In this document: positions 39,341 through 47,303 of the stretch, piece after piece
Numbering within the stretch: the stretch's first letter is position 1
Layout: each line of letters starts with the position of its first letter
Source of the DNA: Elusimicrobiota bacterium
Lineage (GTDB): Bacteria > Elusimicrobiota > Elusimicrobia > UBA1565 > UBA9628
Assembly (NCBI GenBank): GCA_016218575.1
Contig: JACRDN010000019.1
Location: 124,001 to 188,000, forward strand
Length of the DNA stretch: 64,000 nucleotides
Reading direction: 5' to 3'
Notes under the pieces: model-generated
Seen by the model: only the letters and a program-made list of their open reading frames with translations
The model's database searches: none
What the model was told of the DNA's origin: nothing
Translations under genes and position numbers: made by a program

Positions 39341-40182
39341 TCGATTTCCAGGCTGAGGTCGAGGGCGGGGGCGCTGTGCGTGATGCGCCCGACCGAGATG
39401 CGGTCGGGGCCGAGCTCGGCCAAGGAGCGCAGGCCCTCGAGGGAGACCCCGCCGGATATCTCGATTAAGACGGAGGGGGCTTTGGCGCGGACCAGAAGGA
39501 TGACTTTTTTGAGCCCGGCGCGGGACATGTTGTCGAGAAGTATGATGTCGGGCTTGGAGGCGAGGGCCTTTTCAACTTGCGCCAAGCTCGCGGCCTCCAG
39601 TTCCACTGGGATTCGGGGATGGCGCCGCCGCAAGGCGCGCACGGCCGAGGCCATGTCCGGGCAGCGGGTCCAATGGTTGTCCTTGACCAAAACCGCGTCG
39701 TGGAGGCCCATGCGGTGGTTTAAGCCCCCGCCGCAGCGGACCGCGTACTTTTCCAAAATCCTCCAGCCCGGGAGGGTCTTGCGCGTGTCGTAGATCTTGG
39801 CCCGGGTGCCCCGGACCCGCTCGACATAGCCGCGCGTCGCGGTGGCGATTCCCGAGAGGCGCTGGAGGAAATTAAGCGCGGTCCTTTCCGCGGAGAGGAC
39901 CGCGCGGCCACCGGAGATTTTCATTACGGCCTGCCCGGTCCGCACTTCAGCCCCGTCGCGGGCGAGCATCTCAATCCGGCAGCCGGGCGCGGCCCGCCGG
40001 AACACTTCCCGGGCGATTTCGGTCCCGCAGATTACTCCCGGGGCCTTGGCCACGACCGCGCCCGACAGCCTGGCTCCGGTGGGCACCAAGAAGCGGGTGG
40101 TGATATCCCCACGGGAGCCCAAATCCTCCTTGAGGGCCTCGCGGATGAGTCTTTTGGCGGCTGCGAGAAGCTCTTTGTTCAT
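39337..40182 (-). CDS. nadC: Nicotinate-nucleotide pyrophosphorylase (carboxylating)
   Basis: NadC converts quinolinate and PRPP to nicotinate mononucleotide in NAD synthesis. The 281-residue protein has EDLGSRGDITT, ALNFLQRLSGIAT, YDTRKTLPGWR, KYAVRCGGGLNHRMGLHDAVLVKDNH, VELEA, LLDNM and ISGGV, the full set of family motifs. ATG 40182 is preferred because an AGGA ribosome site lies just before it; an in-frame ATG at 40227 overlaps uvrB and has no such site. nadA and nadB are not in the window. Confidence 0.96.
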   Translation of the reverse strand: MNKELLAAAKRLIREALKEDLGSRGDITTRFLVPTGARLSGAVVAKAPGVICGTEIAREVFRRAAPGCRIEMLARDGAEVRTGQAVMKISGGRAVLSAERTALNFLQRLSGIATATRGYVERVRGTRAKIYDTRKTLPGWRILEKYAVRCGGGLNHRMGLHDAVLVKDNHWTRCPDMASAVRALRRRHPRIPVELEAASLAQVEKALASKPDIILLDNMSRAGLKKVILLVRAKAPSVLIEISGGVSLEGLRSLAELGPDRISVGRITHSAPALDLSLEIE

Positions 40183-40223
40183 CCGTTTATTCCTCCGCCG
40201 AATACCGGGTGTCCGGACATAGT

Positions 40224-42221
40224 TCATTTATTCTTGCGCCGAACCGCGGCCATGCCGCGCAGTTCCAACAGCTGGTCGCGCAAAGCGGCGGCGAGCTCGA
40301 AGTCAAGGTTGTCGGCGGCCTGTCTCATCTGGGTCTCCAGCTCCTCGGCCAGGATGGGCACGTCTTTGGGAGTGAGGGCCCGCGAGGTCTCGCGCAGGAG
40401 GGAGAGGCCCTCGCGCTTGGCCGAAGTCTGGAACTCCTCGAGCTCCTGGACGGCCTTGACTATGGTCCGGGGCTGTATCTTGTGCGCGCGGTTGTGCTCG
40501 AGCTGTTTCTTGCGGCGGCGGTTCATCTCGGAGAGGGCCCTGTCCATGGAGCCGGTGCGCTCGTCGGCGTACAGGACCACCTGCCCGCCCACGTTGCGGG
40601 CCGCGCGGCCCGAGATCTGGATCAAGGTGGTCTCTGAGCGCAGGAAGCCCTCGTGGTCGGCCCCGAGGATGGCCACCAAGGAGACCTCGGGCAGGTCCAG
40701 GCCCTCGCGCAGGAGGTTGATGCCGACCAAGACGTCGAATTTGCCCTGCCGGAGCTCCTGGAGGATTTGGATGCGCTCCAGGGACTCGATGTCGGAGTGC
40801 AGGTAGCGCACGCGCAGGCCCTTGCCGGCCAAATAGGAGCTTAAATCCTCGGCCGTGCGCTTGGTCAAGGTGGTGACCAAGGTGCGCTCTTTTCTCTCGG
40901 CCCTCTCCCGGACGCGGACCATCAGGTCGCCCAGCTGGCCTTCGGTGGGCCGGATGACGACCTCGGGGTCCACCAGGCCGGTCGGGCGGATGATTTGCTC
41001 GACCACCTCTCCCTTGGCCTTCTTGAGCTCGTAGGGGCCGGGTGTGGCGGAGATGTACAAGGCCTGGCTCGCCAGGGACTCGAACTCATCGAATTTAAGA
41101 GGTCTGTTATCAAGGGCCGAGGGCAGGCGGAAGCCGAAGTCCACCAAGGTCTGCTTGCGCGCGCGGTCGCCCTCGTGCATCCCGCGAATCTGGGGGACGG
41201 TGACGTGGGACTCGTCCACCAGAAGGAGGTAGTCCTTGGGGAAGTAGTCGATCAAGCAGTAAGGCCGCTCCCCCGGCTCGCGGCCCGAGAGATGCCGGGA
41301 GTAGTTCTCGATGCCGTGGCAGAAGCCCATCTCGCGCAGCATCTCCATGTCGTAGCGCGTTCTCTGCTCCAGGCGCTGGGCCTCCAGGAGCTTGCCGCGG
41401 GACTTAAAATGCTCCACTTGCTCCTTCATCTCCCGCGAGATGAACTCGATGGCTCGAGCCCTTTCTTCGGCCTCCGTGACGAAGTGCTTGGCCGGGTAAA
41501 TCCACTCGCGCTCGAGCCTCTTGAGCTTGGCCCCGGTCAGGGGGTCGAACTCGGTGAGGGAGGCCACCGCCTCGTCGCCCAGCTCCACTCGGACCGCGGT
41601 CTCCATGTAGGCCGGGAAGATGTCCACCACCGAGCCCTTGACCCGGAATTTGCCCCGGGTGAACTCCGTCTCGTTGCGCTCGTAATGGATGTTGACCAGG
41701 CTCTGGATGAGGTCCGATCGTGAGGTCTTATAGCCCGCCTCGAGGGGCACGCTCTGGCCGCGGAAATGCTCGGGGGAGCCGATGTTGTAGATGCAGGAGA
41801 CCGAGGCCACCACGATCACGTCCCGGCGGGCGAGAAGCGAGCTCGTGGCCTTGAGCCGGAGCCTGTCTATGCGGTCGTTGATGGAGGAGTCCTTCTCGAT
41901 GTAGGTGTCGGTCGAGGGGATGTAGGCCTCCGGCTGGTAATAGTCGTAATAGGAGATGAAGTATTCAACGGCGTTCTCCGGGAAAAAGGCCTTGAACTCG
42001 GCGTAGAGCTGGGCGGCCAGGACCTTGTTGGGGGAAATGACCAAGGCCGGCCGGTCCAAGGCCTGGATCAGATTGGCCGCGGTGAAGGTTTTGCCCGAGC
42101 CCGTCACCCCCAGCAGGACCTGGGCCGGAGCGCCTTCCTTGACGCGCCGGATGAGCTGCGCGATGGCTTGGGGCTGGTCTCCGGCGGGGGTGAACTGGGA
42201 TTTGAGCCGGAATGGGGACAT
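40224..42221 (-). CDS. uvrB: Excinuclease ABC subunit B
   Basis: UvrB is the damage-verifying helicase-like subunit of nucleotide excision repair. The 665-residue protein has Walker A GVTGSGKTFTAAN (about 39-50), the beta-hairpin region YYDYYQPEAYIP, the DESH box (LLVDESHVTVPQIRGM), QISGRAARN (motif VI) and the C-terminal UVR domain (LETQMRQAADNLDFELAAALRDQL). ATG 42221 is 7 bases after a TATAAT box on the minus strand, with no ribosome site. It heads the leftward run. A REP-like element (42244-42274) lies at its -35 position. Confidence 0.97.
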   Translation of the reverse strand: MSPFRLKSQFTPAGDQPQAIAQLIRRVKEGAPAQVLLGVTGSGKTFTAANLIQALDRPALVISPNKVLAAQLYAEFKAFFPENAVEYFISYYDYYQPEAYIPSTDTYIEKDSSINDRIDRLRLKATSSLLARRDVIVVASVSCIYNIGSPEHFRGQSVPLEAGYKTSRSDLIQSLVNIHYERNETEFTRGKFRVKGSVVDIFPAYMETAVRVELGDEAVASLTEFDPLTGAKLKRLEREWIYPAKHFVTEAEERARAIEFISREMKEQVEHFKSRGKLLEAQRLEQRTRYDMEMLREMGFCHGIENYSRHLSGREPGERPYCLIDYFPKDYLLLVDESHVTVPQIRGMHEGDRARKQTLVDFGFRLPSALDNRPLKFDEFESLASQALYISATPGPYELKKAKGEVVEQIIRPTGLVDPEVVIRPTEGQLGDLMVRVRERAERKERTLVTTLTKRTAEDLSSYLAGKGLRVRYLHSDIESLERIQILQELRQGKFDVLVGINLLREGLDLPEVSLVAILGADHEGFLRSETTLIQISGRAARNVGGQVVLYADERTGSMDRALSEMNRRRKKQLEHNRAHKIQPRTIVKAVQELEEFQTSAKREGLSLLRETSRALTPKDVPILAEELETQMRQAADNLDFELAAALRDQLLELRGMAAVRRKNK

Positions 42222-42228
42222 ATTAGAT

Positions 42229-42234
42229 ATTATA
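42229..42234 (-). promoter_or_regulatory. -10 box of uvrB
   Basis: TATAAT on the minus strand, ending 7 bases before the ATG of uvrB. The -35 position falls inside the 31-bp repeat element and has no TTGACA-like hexamer. No LexA-type box is recognised. Confidence 0.55.
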
Positions 42235-42243
42235 CTTCCTCTC

Positions 42244-42274
42244 GGTGCCTGGCTCCTAAAGGGTGCCTGGCACC
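42244..42274 (+). repeat. 31-bp REP-like element, copy 2
   Basis: GGTGCCTGGCTC, 7-base spacer, GTGCCTGGCACC, with both arms identical to copy 1 at 63-93. It lies between the divergent uvrB and aldo/keto reductase genes. Confidence 0.8.
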
Positions 42275-42286
42275 GGCCTTTGTTTA

Positions 42287-43246
42287 ATGAAGCTCAATTC
42301 CCTAGGCCGCAGTGCCGTCAAAGTCAGCGCCTTGGCGCTGGGCACCATGAATTTCGGGGCGGACTGGCACGGGGTCGGGGCCCTGGACGAGAGGGAGGCT
42401 CGAAACCTCCTGGATATGGCGCTGGACTTCGGGGTCAACCTCATCGACACCGCCGACATCTACGGCCGGGGAGCTTCCGAGTCCACGCTGGGGCGCATTT
42501 TGGGTCCGCGCCGCTCCCGCGTGCTCCTGGCCACGAAGGTGCTGGGGGAGATGCGGCCGGGGGACCCGTCCTCGGGAGGGCTGTCTCGGCGGCGCATCCT
42601 CGAGGCCCTCGAGGAGAGCCTGGCTCGGCTGAGGACCGACTACGTGGATTTGTACATGCCCCACGCTTGGGACCTGGAGGTCCCTATAGAGGAAAGCCTC
42701 GAGGCTTTCGAGATATTGCGCAGGCAGGGCAAGGTCCGGGTCCTGGGCTGCTCGAATTTTTCGGGCCCTCAACTCGGGCGATGCCTGGCCCCGGCGGCGG
42801 AGCGGGGCTGGGCGCGCTTCGAATTCGACCAGGTCCAGTACAGCCTGGCCAGCCGCTTTATCGAGGAGGACTTGCTCCCCGCGTGCCTTGAAAACGAGGT
42901 TGGAATTCTGGCCTGGAGCCCTTTGGGAGGCGGCCTTTTGAGCGGGAAATACCACGGCGGCCCGCGCCCCGAAGGGCGCCGGCGCGACCCGGACGCGGCC
43001 TTTCCCAGGCTCGCGGAAGGGCGGCTGGAGGGACTGGTCGCGGTCTTGAAGCAAGTGGCCCGGCTCGAGACCCTGACCCCGGCCCAGGCGGCCCTGGGCT
43101 GGCTTATGTCCCGCCCGGGGGTCGCCTCGGCGGTGGTCGGCGCGCGCACCTCCAAGCAGCTGAAGGAAAATCTTCAAGCCCGGCCTTTGAGCGCCCAATC
43201 TCTCGCTTTTTTGGAGAAGGCTTCCCGCCTATGTTCCGCTCATTAA
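42287..43246 (+). CDS. Aldo/keto reductase
   Basis: This 319-residue NADPH-dependent reductase of the AKR superfamily has MNFG near the start, DTADIYGRGASESTLG (catalytic Asp and Tyr), ATKV (Lys), VDLYMPHAWD (His), GCSNFSG and WSPLGGGLLSGKY. The substrate is unknown. ATG 42287 is preferred; an in-frame upstream start (42263) would take its first residues from the REP-like element. It overlaps the MFS gene by 16 bases. Confidence 0.93.
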   Translation: MKLNSLGRSAVKVSALALGTMNFGADWHGVGALDEREARNLLDMALDFGVNLIDTADIYGRGASESTLGRILGPRRSRVLLATKVLGEMRPGDPSSGGLSRRRILEALEESLARLRTDYVDLYMPHAWDLEVPIEESLEAFEILRRQGKVRVLGCSNFSGPQLGRCLAPAAERGWARFEFDQVQYSLASRFIEEDLLPACLENEVGILAWSPLGGGLLSGKYHGGPRPEGRRRDPDAAFPRLAEGRLEGLVAVLKQVARLETLTPAQAALGWLMSRPGVASAVVGARTSKQLKENLQARPLSAQSLAFLEKASRLCSAH

Positions 43247-44472
43247 GCCACCGGAATTTCCGCCTCTTCTTCTTCGGGCAGACCATATCTTTGTGCGGCT
43301 CCTGGATGCAGCAGACGGCCCAGTCCTGGCTCATCTACCGCCTGACCAAGGATCCCATGATGCTGGGGCTGAGCGCCTTCGCGGGGCAATTCCCGGTGTT
43401 TCTCTTCGGCTTCTACGCTGGCTCCGTGGTGGACCAGGCGGACCACGTGAAGCTCCTGCGCTGGACGCAATTCTTGGCCATGGTCCAGGCCTCGGTCCTG
43501 GCCGTTCTGGTGTGGCTGGGGCGCATCCAGGTTTGGCACGTGTTTACCCTGGCTTTTTGCCAGGGCCTCGTCAACGCCTTCGACATGCCCGCCCGGCAGG
43601 TCCTGATCGGGGAGCTCGTGCCGAGCGAGCATCGCCACAACGCCATCGCCTTGAACTCCACCATCACCAACGCCATGCGGATTTTGGGCCCGGCCTTGGC
43701 CGGGCTCATCATCGGCTCCATGGGGGAGGGGCCGTGCTTCGCCCTCAACGCGGCGAGCTTCATCACGGTGATCGCGGCCCTTCATTTCATCACCGACATC
43801 GCCCAGAAAAGGGCGGCGGCGCCCAAATCCGTCATGGAGGAGATCCGAAGCGGCCTGGCGTACGCCGCGGGCCACAGGTCCATCAAGATTCTTTTGCTCC
43901 TGCTCATCCTCTTCAGCCTGGCCGGGCTCCCCATCTACGTCCTGCTCCCGGTTTTCGCCGAGGACGTTTTGCGCTCGGGGGCCAAGGGCTTGGGGATATT
44001 GTCGTCGGCCTCGGGGCTCGGGGCCACCTGCGGCGCCCTCATTCTGGCGCGCCGGCCCAACGCCAAGGGCCTGGGCGAGGTCATCACCAAAAGCCTGGTC
44101 CTCTTCGGCGTGGCCTTGGGCGGGCTCGCTCTCTCGAATAAGATGTGGCTGTCCTGCTTCTTCCTGTGGCTGATAGGCTGGGCCGCCATCAAGATATTGG
44201 CCGGGGTCAACACCTTGCTCCAGGATCTCTCCAGCGATTTTTTCCGCGGCCGCATCATGAGCTTCTACGCCATGATCTTCATCGGGCTTTCGCCCCTGGG
44301 GAGCTTTCTCGTCGGGGGGCTGGCTTCCTCGGCGGGAGTCACCCGGGTGGTTCTGGCCCAGGGCCTGCTCTGCGTCCTGCTCGGGGCCTGGAACCTTCAG
44401 CGCCTCCCGGAGCTCCTGCGCCGGCCCCCCGGCCCCCACGCCCCCGAGCCCCCGCCTTTGCCGATCAGCTAG
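43231..44472 (+). CDS. Major facilitator superfamily exporter (EntS-like, MFS_3)
   Basis: This 413-residue, about 12-helix permease begins MFRSLSHRNFRLFFFGQTISLCGSWMQ, the characteristic start of the EntS/MFS_3 family of exporters. PARQVLIGELVPSEHRHNAIALNS between helices 4 and 5 is another family mark. The substrate cannot be told from sequence; relatives export siderophores, drugs or other small molecules. It overlaps the aldo/keto reductase gene by 16 bases, suggesting cotranscription. The C-terminus is short and Pro-rich. Confidence 0.92.
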   Translation: MFRSLSHRNFRLFFFGQTISLCGSWMQQTAQSWLIYRLTKDPMMLGLSAFAGQFPVFLFGFYAGSVVDQADHVKLLRWTQFLAMVQASVLAVLVWLGRIQVWHVFTLAFCQGLVNAFDMPARQVLIGELVPSEHRHNAIALNSTITNAMRILGPALAGLIIGSMGEGPCFALNAASFITVIAALHFITDIAQKRAAAPKSVMEEIRSGLAYAAGHRSIKILLLLLILFSLAGLPIYVLLPVFAEDVLRSGAKGLGILSSASGLGATCGALILARRPNAKGLGEVITKSLVLFGVALGGLALSNKMWLSCFFLWLIGWAAIKILAGVNTLLQDLSSDFFRGRIMSFYAMIFIGLSPLGSFLVGGLASSAGVTRVVLAQGLLCVLLGAWNLQRLPELLRRPPGPHAPEPPPLPIS

Positions 44473-44490
44473 ATGATCCCCCCAAAAGGT

Positions 44491-44504
44491 AGGACTTTAG
44501 TCCT
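44491..44504. repeat. 14-bp RGGNC-N4-GNCCY palindrome
   Basis: AGGACTTTAGTCCT. A perfect palindrome apart from the central TT. Confidence 0.65.
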
Positions 44505-44536
44505 ATAATCGAGTAGGCCCTTTCTCATCCGGGTGC

Positions 44537-44550
44537 GGGCCTTTAGGCCC
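44537..44550. repeat. 14-bp RGGNC-N4-GNCCY palindrome
   Basis: GGGCCTTTAGGCCC, 46 bases after the previous copy. Symmetric positions 1/14 and 4/11 differ from that copy in a compensating way. Confidence 0.65.
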
Positions 44551-44597
44551 TGCCGGGGCCTGGGCTTGGCCGCTAAAATAATGGCGAGGACAAAGAC

Positions 44598-44894
44598 ATG
44601 GAATACTACCTCAGATTCGTCATCACCTTGAGCATCGGGCTCGTCGGGTTGGGCCTGGTCCTCAAGGTCCTGCTTGATGAGCTCTTCAGCGATTGGGATC
44701 TCTTCGGCGAGTTGGGTGATTGGCTCCGGGGAACCTACCAAGGCCGCGGGCTGGCGCACGTTGAGCGAACCGAGGACGTCATGCTCGAGATCGAGAAAAG
44801 CAAGGTGATCCCGCTCAGCACCCGCATGATCGAGAAGCGCCGCGAACAGCTCGAGGAAATCGCCGCCGTAGAGCGCAACCTTAAAGTTCGGTGA
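44598..44894 (+). CDS. Small membrane protein, unknown function
   Basis: This 98-residue protein has one N-terminal hydrophobic helix (MEYYLRFVITLSIGLVGLGLVLKVLL) followed by an acidic/aromatic stretch and a charged amphipathic C-terminus (MIEKRREQLEEIAAVERNLKVR). It is probably an inner-membrane protein with a cytoplasmic coiled tail. An AGGA ribosome site precedes ATG 44598. The last two codons and the TGA stop lie inside a palindromic repeat (44887-44959), so the original 3' end may have been altered by insertion. Confidence 0.7.
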   Translation: MEYYLRFVITLSIGLVGLGLVLKVLLDELFSDWDLFGELGDWLRGTYQGRGLAHVERTEDVMLEIEKSKVIPLSTRMIEKRREQLEEIAAVERNLKVR

Positions 44895-44959
44895 CAGTTA
44901 CTTAATTGCCAGAAAGGGCAATTAAGTATACTTTCGCGAGATCGGTAACTGTCACCGAA
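44887..44959. repeat. 73-bp composite REP-like element with two nested inverted repeats
   Basis: The outer perfect 15-bp inverted repeat is TTCGGTGACAGTTAC (44887-44901) and GTAACTGTCACCGAA (44945-44959). The inner one is CTTAATTGCC and GGCAATTAAG (44901-44926). Its right end shares 20 bases with the element at the sucD stop. It supplies the stop of the upstream gene and reaches to 3 bases before the start of the next. Confidence 0.85.
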
Positions 44960-44962
44960 TTC

Positions 44963-46570
44963 ATGTCCCGTCAATTTTTCGCGGCGTGGCTGGGATCGGT
45001 TCTGGTCATGGTTTGGCTGGGTCGGGGATTTATCCGAAGCGCGGCCCCCACTTTCGACGAGCCGGTCCACCTGGTCTCGGGCTATTCCTGCCTCCTGCGG
45101 CCCGGCCAGTGCTTGAACGACGAGAACCACCCGCCCTTTGGCGAGCTCTGGGCCGCTTTGCCTCTCCTGGTTCACGGGCCCCGGGCCTTTTTCGATCATG
45201 CGTTTTGGCGGGAAAGGCGGCTCTATAATTACGGAGACCTCTTTCTCTACAAGAATTCCCTTCCGGCCGAGAGGCTTCTGGACACGGCGCGTTTTTGGTG
45301 CCTGCTCACCTGGCCAACGTTTCTCTCCTGGGGCGTCCTGGAGTGGTCCCTGCGCCTCGGGGGCCCCGCCGGGCTCTGGGCCGGGGCGCTCCTTCTCGCT
45401 TTGAGCCCGCCCTTGATCTCGAACGCGGCTCTGGTGACCACGGACATGCCGGCCGCGGTGTTCTTTTTTCTGACCTGTTGGCTCCTTTCAATGGCGCGGC
45501 GCTCCCAAGGCCGGTGGATGCTGGCCGGGCTTTGCCTGGGCTTGGGGCTGGCCTCCAAGTTCAGCCTCATCATCATGCCCGCCGTCCTGCTTTTGGGACT
45601 GGGTCTTGAGTCTTTGCTGGGGCGCGTCGAGGGCAGGCGCGGCTGGAAGCTCCTGGGGCTTTGCGCTTCGGCGCTCATGATTCTTCTTGTCGTTTACCGA
45701 TTCCAGGGTCTTGGCGCGTATTGGCAAGGCTTGAGGGCGACTTTCGCCCGGTTGGGAGAGGGGCGGGCCACTTTCCTGAGCGGTGACTATTCCACGTCCG
45801 GCTTCTGGCTGTACTTTCCGGCGGCGTTTCTTTGGAAGACGCCCTTGCCGCTCCTCATTTTTTCCTCGGCTGGACTTGTGGCGAGCCTCAAGAGGAGGCG
45901 AGGAGGGGAGCTCTGGCTCTTGCTTCCACCAGCGGTTTTTTTCACCGCGGCGACGATTTCTCGAACGCAGATCGGCTACCGCCATATCCTGCCCCTGTAC
46001 CCGTTCATGATAGTGTTGGGCGCCCGCGGGGCTTTCTGGGCCTGGAGCCGCCCGTACTGGCCTCGGGCTTTGGCCGGCCTCGCGGCCTTTTGGCTGGCGG
46101 CCAGCGTCTTCAAGGCCCATCCCGACCATCTCGCGTATTTCAATGAGCTCGTGCCGCCCGGGCAAGGCTACCGCTATTTGGTGGACTCCAACCTGGACTG
46201 GGGTCAGGGCTTGAAGGGGCTTGCCCGCGAGATCGCCCGCCGTGGAAGTCCTCCCATCGTCCTTTCCTATTTCGGCACTGCCGATCCCTCCTACTACGGC
46301 CTGCGCTACGTCCCCCTCGGCTGCGTAAGCCCGGTAGAAAGGCGGGAGGGCTTGGCGCCGAGTTCTCCCCAGCCAGACTTGTTGGCTGTTTCCGCCACCA
46401 ACCTGCAGGGGCTCTACTTCGTTGATCGGGAGGGATTTTCCTGGCTCAAATCCCGCACGCCAGTCTTTGCCGCGGGCAATTCCATTTTTCTCTACGACTT
46501 AAGCCGCGATCCGGAGGGAAAAGCGCGGCTGAAGTATCTTTTGCAGAAGAACGGCTATCCCTCCGACTGA
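44963..46570 (+). CDS. Glycosyltransferase family 39-type membrane protein
   Basis: This 535-residue protein has about ten hydrophobic helices. FDEPVHLVSGYSCLL and NDENHPPFGEL in the first periplasmic loop, and VDSNLDWGQGLKGLAREI near the end, are typical of PMT/ArnT-like (GT39/GT83) enzymes. These move a sugar from a polyprenyl phosphate to a protein or lipid outside the membrane. Acceptor and sugar are unknown. ATG 44963 is taken because everything upstream in frame is repeat-derived; it starts 3 bases after the repeat and has no ribosome site, so the mRNA start or translation mode is unclear. Confidence 0.85.
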   Translation: MSRQFFAAWLGSVLVMVWLGRGFIRSAAPTFDEPVHLVSGYSCLLRPGQCLNDENHPPFGELWAALPLLVHGPRAFFDHAFWRERRLYNYGDLFLYKNSLPAERLLDTARFWCLLTWPTFLSWGVLEWSLRLGGPAGLWAGALLLALSPPLISNAALVTTDMPAAVFFFLTCWLLSMARRSQGRWMLAGLCLGLGLASKFSLIIMPAVLLLGLGLESLLGRVEGRRGWKLLGLCASALMILLVVYRFQGLGAYWQGLRATFARLGEGRATFLSGDYSTSGFWLYFPAAFLWKTPLPLLIFSSAGLVASLKRRRGGELWLLLPPAVFFTAATISRTQIGYRHILPLYPFMIVLGARGAFWAWSRPYWPRALAGLAAFWLAASVFKAHPDHLAYFNELVPPGQGYRYLVDSNLDWGQGLKGLAREIARRGSPPIVLSYFGTADPSYYGLRYVPLGCVSPVERREGLAPSSPQPDLLAVSATNLQGLYFVDREGFSWLKSRTPVFAAGNSIFLYDLSRDPEGKARLKYLLQKNGYPSD

Positions 46571-46574
46571 TCAG

Positions 46575-46590
46575 CTGTGGGCGCCCACAG
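46575..46590. repeat. 16-bp perfect palindrome CTGTGGGCGCCCACAG
   Basis: It lies 5 bases after the GT39 stop and covers the -35 position of the TATAAT box at 46606-46611. It may be an operator of the CpXC gene or a terminator stem; no T-run follows. Confidence 0.55.
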
Positions 46591-46605
46591 TTCCACCGGA
46601 GTTGA

Positions 46606-46611
46606 TATAAT
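46606..46611 (+). promoter_or_regulatory. -10 box of the CpXC-cca operon
   Basis: TATAAT, with the -35 position under the 16-bp palindrome. A GGAG ribosome site lies between it and ATG 46638. Confidence 0.5.
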
Positions 46612-46637
46612 GGCAACAAGGAGCGGGCAAGGCAAAT

Positions 46638-47303
46638 ATGTCATTCCAAGGCGAGATCACGGCGAAATGCCCCAAGGGCTGCGAGCCCTTCGAGGTCCGC
46701 ATTTGGAGCTTCATCCGCGGCGACCGCGACGAGGTCCTGCGCGAGGCCGTGATGGCCAAGGAGTGCAATCTCCTCCTCTGCCCCTCATGCGACGTTCCTT
46801 TCTTTCCGCAGGAGCCCTACGTCTATTTCGAGCCGCGGGCCGAGATTCTAGCCTTCGTCATGCCGGAGAGCTACCGTGACAAGGAAGAGCGCTGGCGCAA
46901 GAAGATGCGGGAGGATTTCCTGGCCATGAAAGAGGCCATGGGATCCGAATTCTCGCTGGACCTCGAGCCCGAGGTGTTCTTCGGGCCCGATGGCTTGGCG
47001 GAAGTCCTCGAGGGCGAGAATTACCGCGGTGAGGAGCGGGAGGTGATGGAGTGCTTCGCCAAGGAGCTTGATCTGGCGCTCTACGAGGTGAGTCCGAGCT
47101 ACGCTCGACGGCGCCGCATCCCATCGGCGCTGCCTTACCGGCGAGCCGACGGGAGCGGTATTACGTGCCAGGTCCTGCTCGAGGGCTTGAAGCGTGTGGT
47201 CGAGGCCAACGACAGCCTGTCCTCCTACAAGGAGCTTCTCGAGCATTTGAAGTCCCATCCGCAGGAACCCCTGCCTCCCGCCTCCACGGTCAAGTCCCTT
47301 TGA
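46638..47303 (+). CDS. CpXC-domain protein
   Basis: This 221-residue cytoplasmic protein starts with the CpXC domain (about 1-130): ITAKCPKGCEPFEVRIWSFI and LLCPSCDVPFFPQEPYVYFEP, with cysteine pairs that probably bind a metal. The rest is helical and charged with no known motif. CpXC proteins are widespread and of unknown function. ATG 46638 has a GGAG ribosome site 17 bases upstream. Its stop overlaps the TTG start of the tRNA nucleotidyltransferase (TTGA), so the two are coupled. Confidence 0.82.
   Translation: MSFQGEITAKCPKGCEPFEVRIWSFIRGDRDEVLREAVMAKECNLLLCPSCDVPFFPQEPYVYFEPRAEILAFVMPESYRDKEERWRKKMREDFLAMKEAMGSEFSLDLEPEVFFGPDGLAEVLEGENYRGEEREVMECFAKELDLALYEVSPSYARRRRIPSALPYRRADGSGITCQVLLEGLKRVVEANDSLSSYKELLEHLKSHPQEPLPPASTVKSL

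Larger units (their letters stand above)
44473..44597. other. Intergenic region with two covarying 14-bp palindromes
   Basis: It holds AGGACTTTAGTCCT (44491-44504), whose right flank creates TATAAT at 44504-44509, and GGGCCTTTAGGCCC (44537-44550). An AGGA ribosome site precedes the next gene's ATG. No coding sequence is seen. Confidence 0.6.

Noticed and set aside
40200-40215. GTGTCCGGACA palindrome between uvrB and nadC as another mobile element
   Set aside because: Only a 10-bp palindrome, no second copy in the window, and too short to separate from chance.
44906-44962. Earlier start of the GT39 protein at 44906
   Set aside because: The added residues are translated repeat sequence; the hydrophobic start lies at ATG 44963.
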